Of a stretch of DNA of 64,000 nt, positions 58,492-64,000 are shown piece after piece. The notes under the pieces are model-generated. The model searched no databases, was not told the DNA's origin, and saw only the letters and a program-made list of their open reading frames with translations. This DNA comes from Actinomycetaceae bacterium. Lineage in GTDB: Bacteria; Actinomycetota; Actinomycetes; Actinomycetales; Actinomycetaceae. The stretch covers positions 19,866 to 83,865 of the forward strand of contig JAUNVE010000006.1 in assembly GCA_030537795.1 (NCBI GenBank), read 5' to 3'. Position numbers and translations under genes: made by a program. Each line of letters starts with the position of its first letter. Within the stretch, counting starts at the first letter, position 1.

Positions 58492-59940
58492 TTAGTTATT
58501 CGTCAGCTTCTCCCGAAGTGCAGCTAGCGCTTCGTCAGATGCCAAGGTTCCGGATGATTCAACCGGAGTTGAGTAGGATGCGGTGTCTTCAATGGAAGGC
58601 TCGCTCTCGGTGTCTTCTTCCATTGCGCGAGCAACCTGAGCCTTGTGGGCTTCCCAGCGGGCCTGAGCTTCGGCGTACTGGCGCTCCCAGGCATCGCGCT
58701 GTTCTTCGTAGCCTTCCATCCATTCCTGGGTTTCGGGATCGAAGCCTTCGGGGTACTTGTAGTTGCCGTTTTCGTCGTATTCGGCAGCCATGCCGTACAG
58801 CGATGGATCGAAATCCTCGGATACAGGGTCAACGCCCTCATTCGCCTGCTTGAGCGACAGCGAAATGCGGCGGCGCTCAAGATCAATGTCGATGATCTTG
58901 ACGAATACCTCGTCGTTGACCTTGACGACCTGTTCGGGGGCTTCGATGTGACGCTGGGCGAGTTCGGAAATGTGAACGAGGCCTTCGATGCCATCTTCCA
59001 CGCGAACGAATGCGCCGAAAGGAACGAGCTTGGTTACCTTACCTGGCACAACCTGGCCGATGGCGTGGGTGCGGGCGAATGCCTGCCACGGATCTTCCTG
59101 AGTTGCCTTGAGAGACAGTGACACACGTTCGCGACTCATATCGACATCGAGTACCTCGACAGTGACTTCGTCACCGACCTCGACAACCTCTGACGGGTGG
59201 TCGATATGCTTCCACGAAAGCTCGGACACGTGGACGAGGCCGTCTACGCCACCAAGGTCGACGAATGCGCCGAAGTTGACGATCGAAGAGACAACGCCGG
59301 AACGCACCTGTCCCTTCTGAAGAGTGTGTAGGAAGTTGGTGCGCACCTCGGACTGGGTTTGCTCCAGCCAAGAACGACGGGACAGAACGACGTTGTTGCG
59401 GTTCTTATCCAGCTCAATAATCTTGGCTTCAAGTTCGCGGCCGATATAGGGCTGGAGGTCGCGCACGCGGCGCATCTCGACGAGTGATGCGGGCAGGAAG
59501 CCACGCAGTCCAATATCGAGGATGAGGCCGCCCTTGACGACCTCGATGACGGTGCCGGTAACGACGCCGTCTTCCTCCTTAACCTTTTCAATGGTGCCCC
59601 AGGCACGTTCGTACTGGGCGCGCTTCTTGGAAAGAAGGAGGCGGCCTTCTTTATCTTCCATCTGCAGCACGAGTGCTTCGATGGTGTCGCCGACGTTGAC
59701 AACCTCTTCGGGGTCAATGTCGTGCTTGATGGAAAGTTCACGTGAGAGAATCACGCCTTCGGTCTTGTAACCGATGTCGAGCAGAACCTCGTCGCGGTCT
59801 ACCTTGACGACGGAACCTTCAACAATGTCGCCTTCTTTGAAGTATTTGATGGTCTCGTCGATTGCGGCGAGAAGTTCGTCTTCCGAACCGATGTCGTTGA
59901 CGGCAACCTGCTCGGGCTGCTGGGGCGTAGAGGTGGTCAT
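58492..59940 (-). CDS. rpsA: 30S ribosomal protein S1
   Basis: A 482-residue RNA-binding protein with four S1 domains beginning at about residues 35, 120, 205 and 290 (EGSVVKVDRDEVLLDIGYKT, TGTVIEVVKGGLILDIGLRG, SGVVSSIVNFGAFVDLGGVD and GKVTKLVPFGAFVRVEDGIE). An acidic, Glu-rich C-terminal tail follows. Four domains is the actinobacterial form. The start is ATG 59940 with GGGGAA upstream; the frame open to 59988 is an artefact of the leader. Strong codon bias (GAC/GAG/CTC rich) fits a highly expressed gene. Confidence 0.96.
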   Translation of the reverse strand: MTTSTPQQPEQVAVNDIGSEDELLAAIDETIKYFKEGDIVEGSVVKVDRDEVLLDIGYKTEGVILSRELSIKHDIDPEEVVNVGDTIEALVLQMEDKEGRLLLSKKRAQYERAWGTIEKVKEEDGVVTGTVIEVVKGGLILDIGLRGFLPASLVEMRRVRDLQPYIGRELEAKIIELDKNRNNVVLSRRSWLEQTQSEVRTNFLHTLQKGQVRSGVVSSIVNFGAFVDLGGVDGLVHVSELSWKHIDHPSEVVEVGDEVTVEVLDVDMSRERVSLSLKATQEDPWQAFARTHAIGQVVPGKVTKLVPFGAFVRVEDGIEGLVHISELAQRHIEAPEQVVKVNDEVFVKIIDIDLERRRISLSLKQANEGVDPVSEDFDPSLYGMAAEYDENGNYKYPEGFDPETQEWMEGYEEQRDAWERQYAEAQARWEAHKAQVARAMEEDTESEPSIEDTASYSTPVESSGTLASDEALAALREKLTNN

Positions 59941-60127
59941 AAAGTTGTGTTCCCCGAATATGGAAATAGTAGTGATGAATATGGACAATATGTGTGGCGT
60001 GCATGTTCACAGCTCGTCACACATGTTTCTTACTGAAAACAGAGCACACCGAGAGCCATGCTATCAGTGTTTTGCTCATTGTTAGGTAACAGAATCATGA
60101 CAAACGAGGGTTAGATTAGTCGCATTT

Positions 60128-62758
60128 TTAGTCATGCGCTGCTGCGCGCCAGGATTTACCTACTCCCATCGACACGTCCAGGGGAACATCAAGTTCCGCG
60201 GCTGAGGCCATGGCTTGCTCAACTACGCCTCGAACACGCTCTTCTTCGTCGTCGGTAATTTCGAGAACAAGTTCGTCATGGACCTGCAAAAGAATTCGTG
60301 ATTGTAAGCCTTCTTCCCTTAGTTTCTGCGCAACATCAACCATGGCGACCTTAATAATGTCTGCCGCCGAGCCTTGGATGGGGGCATTAAGGGCCGCCCT
60401 CTCCGCCATAGCACGGCGCTGCCTATTGGTTGAGTTGAGATCGGGGAGGTAACGACGGCGTCCCATCAGTGTCTCGGTATATCCGGTGTGGCGCGCTTCC
60501 TCTACAACATGTGCCAGGAAGTGTTGCACTCCCCCGAATCTCTCAAAGTAACGATCCCGCAACGTTCGTGCTTCTGGGACTGGAATGCCCAGTTGTTGAG
60601 AAAGGCCATATGAAGATAGGCCGTAAGCCAGGCCATATGAGGTGGCCTTAATGCGTCCTCTCAGTTGTGAATCTACTTCTTCCACCGGTACGTGAAACAC
60701 CATGGCGGCCATCGTTGTATGCAGGTCTTCCCCCGACTTAAAAGCCTCAATGAGAGCGTCGTCTTCAGACATATGCGCCATAATGCGCATTTCGATCTGA
60801 GAATAGTCGGCAGTCAGAATGTTATCGAAGCCGTCACCAGCCACGAAGGCTTCGCGCACTCGTAGCCCTTCGGTCGTGCGGGCGGGGATATTCTGCAAGT
60901 TCGGATCAACCGAGGACAGTCGACCAGTGGCGGTAATTGTTTGATTAAAGGTGGTGTGGATGCGACCATCCGCTGCCACTGATTTAATCAAACCGTCCAC
61001 CGTTTGCCGCATTTTAATCTTGTCGCGGTGGTCAAGTAAGTGTTGCAGGAAGGGGTGCCCTGTTTTCGCCAGCAGATCGGTCAGAGCCTCAGCATTGGTG
61101 GTATATCCGGTTTTGGTGCGCCGAGTTTTCGGCATGTCGAGCTCGTCAAACAGCACCTGTTGGAGTTGCTTTGGACTCGATAGGTTGACTTCGTGGCCGA
61201 TGACCTCGTAGGCGGCCTGCTTCGCGGCTTCGGTGGCGTCCCCCAACTCCCGCGACAGTTGTTCCAGAACATCCATATCCGCCGCTATGCCGGCATGTTC
61301 CATGGCCCACAGTTCAGTCTGCACCGGTATCTCTAGCTCGGTCAGCAGATCGAGAGCTCCGCGGCTTTCCAGCTCTTTTCGTAGCGGAGTTACCAGGTCG
61401 TATTGCGCCTGCGCTGTCGCAATCGCAACGCTGTTGTCCACAATCAGCGCTAACTGTCCCCCCGATTCTTCTGTTTCAACACTACGGTCGAGGTAACGCC
61501 GCGCCAGCGCGGCTACAGAGAAGTCCCGCTGATCCGGCCGGCACAGGTACGCTGCCAGCTCAGTGTCGAATTGGGGTTGGGCCAATCCGATGCCGCGCGC
61601 TGCCAGAACATGACGAGTGGCCTTGGCATTATGGATAACGAGCCTATCGGAATTCCGGAGGAAGAAATCGAGCTCTCTTTCATCCTCGGCCCCCAGGTCT
61701 CGCGGGTCGATAATGAAAGCGTGTCCCGGCGCATACAGGATGATGAGATCGATATCAGAACCTGCCAGTGTACATGTCACGCCGATGGGTTCTTCGCGGT
61801 GTGCGAGCCATTCTGTCAACGGCTGGTCCGCCGGGGTTGTCGATTTAACTTCTGAGACGGTTTCGGGTTCTTCGTGTTCCCCCACGTCGATGCGATATAC
61901 CCGTTGACGCAAGGTGTTGAACTCGAGGGTGTCAAACAGTTCTTCCAGTGCGTTTCTGTCAATAACGACGCGCTCCAGTTCGTCGACCTCCACGTCTAAC
62001 GGCACCGAGCTGAGCAGTTCATTGAGTTTGCGATTGCGCTTAACGTCCTCAATATGTTCGCGGAGCGCTTCGCCTCTTTTACCGCCGATCTTGTCCGCGT
62101 TAGCAAGTACGCCCTCCAAACCGTCATATTTGGCAATCCATTGGGCAGCGGTCTTTTCCCCTACTCCCGGCACACCGGGCAGATTATCCGCCTTTTCGCC
62201 GGTGAGGGCGGCCAAGTGGGGGTATCTTTCAGGCCTCACGCCGTAGCGTTCTTCGACTGCGTCCGCATCCATTTGTCGCAAATCGGCTGGTGTGCGACCC
62301 GGGTAGAGGACGTTGACGCGGTCGGTAATTAATTGGAAGGTATCGCGATCACCCGAGGCGAGCAGGACATCCATATTATTCTCTTCTCCCTCTCGGGCGA
62401 GAGTAGCGAGGACGTCATCAGCTTCAAATCCCTCTTCGGTGATAGTGGTAATGCCCATCGCGGCTAGGACCTGCTTAATGAGCGGCACCTGGCCTTTAAA
62501 TTCTTCGGGTGTTTCTTCTCTCCCCGCTTTGTATTCGGGATATTCTTCGGTACGAAATGAGTGTCGCGAGGCATCAAATGCCGCCGCGATGTGAGTGGGT
62601 TGATGCTCTTCAATCATTTTGATGAGCATGGTGATAAAGCCGTACACGGCATTGGTGGATTGACCGGTAGAGGTCGAAAAGTTCTCTACCGGCAGGGCGT
62701 AGAACGCGCGAAAAGCCATGGAATGGCCATCAAGTACAAGAAGTCTTTTGTTACTCAC
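60128..62758 (-). CDS. polA: DNA polymerase I
   Basis: An 876-residue repair and Okazaki-fragment polymerase. An N-terminal 5'-3' exonuclease domain (residues 1-290; LLVLDGHSMAFRAFYALP, FEADDVLATLAREGE, GVPGVGEKTAAQWI) is followed by a 3'-5' exonuclease-like domain. That second domain lacks the DxE active-site motif, so proofreading is unlikely, as in other actinobacterial PolA. The polymerase domain has DYSQIEMRIMAH, the O-helix RGRIKATSYGLAYGLSSYGL, and VHDELVLE. The start is GTG 62758 with AGGG eight bases upstream. Confidence 0.95.
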   Translation of the reverse strand: MSNKRLLVLDGHSMAFRAFYALPVENFSTSTGQSTNAVYGFITMLIKMIEEHQPTHIAAAFDASRHSFRTEEYPEYKAGREETPEEFKGQVPLIKQVLAAMGITTITEEGFEADDVLATLAREGEENNMDVLLASGDRDTFQLITDRVNVLYPGRTPADLRQMDADAVEERYGVRPERYPHLAALTGEKADNLPGVPGVGEKTAAQWIAKYDGLEGVLANADKIGGKRGEALREHIEDVKRNRKLNELLSSVPLDVEVDELERVVIDRNALEELFDTLEFNTLRQRVYRIDVGEHEEPETVSEVKSTTPADQPLTEWLAHREEPIGVTCTLAGSDIDLIILYAPGHAFIIDPRDLGAEDERELDFFLRNSDRLVIHNAKATRHVLAARGIGLAQPQFDTELAAYLCRPDQRDFSVAALARRYLDRSVETEESGGQLALIVDNSVAIATAQAQYDLVTPLRKELESRGALDLLTELEIPVQTELWAMEHAGIAADMDVLEQLSRELGDATEAAKQAAYEVIGHEVNLSSPKQLQQVLFDELDMPKTRRTKTGYTTNAEALTDLLAKTGHPFLQHLLDHRDKIKMRQTVDGLIKSVAADGRIHTTFNQTITATGRLSSVDPNLQNIPARTTEGLRVREAFVAGDGFDNILTADYSQIEMRIMAHMSEDDALIEAFKSGEDLHTTMAAMVFHVPVEEVDSQLRGRIKATSYGLAYGLSSYGLSQQLGIPVPEARTLRDRYFERFGGVQHFLAHVVEEARHTGYTETLMGRRRYLPDLNSTNRQRRAMAERAALNAPIQGSAADIIKVAMVDVAQKLREEGLQSRILLQVHDELVLEITDDEEERVRGVVEQAMASAAELDVPLDVSMGVGKSWRAAAHD

Positions 62759-62853
62759 ACTACTCACCCTAGATTGATTCTGTGCTTTGCACATCTGCTT
62801 GAGACACGGCTGTGTTGGCTCTGTGTTCGTCTCAAACGTGAAACCATACAGTT

Positions 62854-63261
62854 ATGAGTGATTTTTCTACCGACACCCTTATGCACCGCATGGCCATGCG
62901 CGTTGAAACGATTTGTGCCACGGAAGTGACTGCCACGGTGTCAATGCCGGTGGCTGGTAATACGCAGGTTTACGGATATCTGCACGGCGGTGCGAGTGCG
63001 GCGCTTGCCGAAACGGTGGCATCACTAGCCGCCAACGAGTATGCGCAGTCGACTTCTCCGGTCGCAACCGAACGGGTGGCGGTAGGCACAGATTTATCCA
63101 TTTCTCACTTGCGCGCTGTGAAAGAAGGATATGTCTATGCCCATGCTTCACCCGAATACGTGGGAAACTCCCGCGTTGTCCATCGCGTGGAAATATATGA
63201 CGATCAGAAACGGCTGGTGGCAACTGGTCGCGTGACCAACCTGCTCATCAACCCGCGGTAG
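62854..63261 (+). CDS. PaaI-family hotdog thioesterase
   Basis: A 135-residue hotdog-fold acyl-CoA thioesterase. The central helix HGGASAALAETVASLAA carries the catalytic acid position of the PaaI/EntH group, and VGTDLSISHLRAVKEGYVYAHA and VHRVEIYDDQKRLVATGRVT are the usual strands. The substrate is unknown; menaquinone or phenylacetate pathway CoA esters are typical for the family. Divergent from polA, convergent with pdtaR. Confidence 0.88.
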   Translation: MSDFSTDTLMHRMAMRVETICATEVTATVSMPVAGNTQVYGYLHGGASAALAETVASLAANEYAQSTSPVATERVAVGTDLSISHLRAVKEGYVYAHASPEYVGNSRVVHRVEIYDDQKRLVATGRVTNLLINPR

Positions 63262-63267
63262 CTGCCG

Positions 63268-63861
63268 CTACTTTTCGTCCACCTGGTCGATCACGGCCTC
63301 CGCTACTTCACGCATGGAAAGCCGGCGATCCATGGAGGTTTTTTGGATCCAGCGGAAGGCGTCGGGCTCAGCCATTCCCATCCGTGTCATCAGCAGCCCC
63401 TTGGCACGGTCAACGAGTTTGCGGGTTTCAAAACGTTCGGTCAGATCCGCGATTTCGTCCTCCATCGCGAGGATCTCAGACTGGCGTGACAGCGCGATTT
63501 CAACTGCTGGTAAGAGGTCGGAGGGTGAAAACGGCTTAACCACATACGCCATAGCGCCTGCGTCACGCGCACGCTCAACCAGTTCTGTTTGTGAAAACGC
63601 CGTCAGCATAACAACAGCGCAAGATAGTTCTTTCAGAATCTTCTCAGATGCAGTGATGCCATCCATCTTCGGCATCTTTACATCCATTACACACAAATCG
63701 GGTTCAAGTTCCAGTGCTTTTTCAACTGCCGCTTCACCGTTATCTACTTCTGCGACAACGTCAAACCCGGCACCCTTAAGAGTTTCAACGATGTCGAGGC
63801 GAATCAGCGCTTCATCTTCCGCCACCAATACCCGGCGTGCGGTCTTCTCATTTTCACTCAT
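63268..63861 (-). CDS. pdtaR: Response regulator with ANTAR RNA-binding domain (PdtaR-like)
   Basis: A 197-residue regulator. Receiver domain residues 9-125 have phospho-acceptor Asp60 in CVMDVKMP and Lys109. The ANTAR domain (about 133-193; VDRAKGLLMTRMGMAEPDAFRWIQKTSMDRRLSMREVAEAVI) binds paired hairpins in mRNA leaders to block termination. The location beside polA and a tRNA-Leu matches mycobacterial pdtaR (Rv1626) as I recall that region. The partner kinase is not in the window. Confidence 0.92.
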   Translation of the reverse strand: MSENEKTARRVLVAEDEALIRLDIVETLKGAGFDVVAEVDNGEAAVEKALELEPDLCVMDVKMPKMDGITASEKILKELSCAVVMLTAFSQTELVERARDAGAMAYVVKPFSPSDLLPAVEIALSRQSEILAMEDEIADLTERFETRKLVDRAKGLLMTRMGMAEPDAFRWIQKTSMDRRLSMREVAEAVIDQVDEK

Positions 63862-63945
63862 TGGTTCATCCTAATTTTTGTATGGAGGGTAACTATCACC
63901 TATTCTAGTTGCAGACGATGCGCGGCGGAAATCTGTCGCTCATTT

Positions 63946-64000
63946 GCCCCGATAGCCCAACTGGCAGAGGCGGTCGGCTCAAACCCGGCTTGTTGTGGGT
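63946..64000 (+). tRNA. tRNA-Leu (CAA), 5' part only
   Basis: The acceptor 5' strand GCCCCGA starts at 63946. A D-arm with GCCCAACTGGCAGAGGC follows, then an anticodon stem GTCGG/CCGGC around CTCAAAC (anticodon CAA at 63980-63982). The T stem begins GTGGG after only five bases (TTGTT), and the sequence ends there. The short variable region is unusual for leucine tRNA. Confidence 0.75.

Overview
This 64 kb window reads as chromosomal core of a medium-GC actinobacterium, most likely of the Actinomycetaceae/Arcanobacterium type (inference from gene content and synteny; no search was run). Pointers are the DUF881-Sbp-DUF881 trio, WhiA, OpcA, a fused Cmk-Der protein, a CtpE-like P-type ATPase, a PdtaR-type ANTAR regulator, and two classic actinobacterial blocks: uvrC-rapZ-yvcK-whiA-gap-pgk-tpiA-secG, and uvrA/uvrB/coaE/rpsA/polA/pdtaR. 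No phage, insertion sequence or CRISPR array was recognised.

Layout. 1-4070 (minus): DUF881/Sbp membrane genes downstream of pepN. 4100-7568: a cation:proton antiporter divergent from an NCS2 purine permease fused to a UraD-like domain. 7759-11235: a TAXI-type TRAP operon (binding protein, DUF1850 protein, fused permease) closed by a strong terminator. 11366-12460: tRNA-Pro followed by a membrane-protein gene broken by an in-frame TAG and a coupled winged-helix regulator. 12470-16156: NDH-2, a RarD-type exporter and TrhO. 16166-23581 (minus): xerD-parA-scpA-scpB-rluB-tyrA-cmk/der, a chromosome-segregation and processing operon that runs on into trhO. 23786-30957: pentose phosphate genes tkt, zwf, opcA and pgl, with a HerA/DUF853 ATPase gene between tkt and zwf. 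31033-39752 (minus): glycolysis plus secG, whiA, yvcK, rapZ and uvrC. 39920-48842: glnA, ogt, an acyl-CoA synthetase, an SDR, uvrA, a YciI protein and an alpha/beta hydrolase. 48933-55642: a bile-acid-symporter-like carrier, a P-type ATPase, terC behind a probable Mn2+ (yybP-ykoY type) riboswitch, and uvrB. 55681-57516: a decayed ABC ATPase/AraC remnant, a methyltransferase and a cupin, with an iron-box-like site upstream. 57726-64000: coaE, rpsA, polA, a hotdog thioesterase, a response regulator and the start of a tRNA-Leu.

Functional links. UvrA, UvrB, UvrC, PolA and Ogt place much of the excision and alkylation repair machinery within 25 kb, and uvrA carries a LexA-box-like site. The oxidative pentose phosphate genes and lower glycolysis converge on each other around 31 kb. 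The best candidates for new biology are the permease-UraD fusion, whose UraD domain lacks the catalytic histidine, and two decaying accessory loci (11.7-12.5 kb and 55.7-57.6 kb). No complete undescribed multi-gene system was found.
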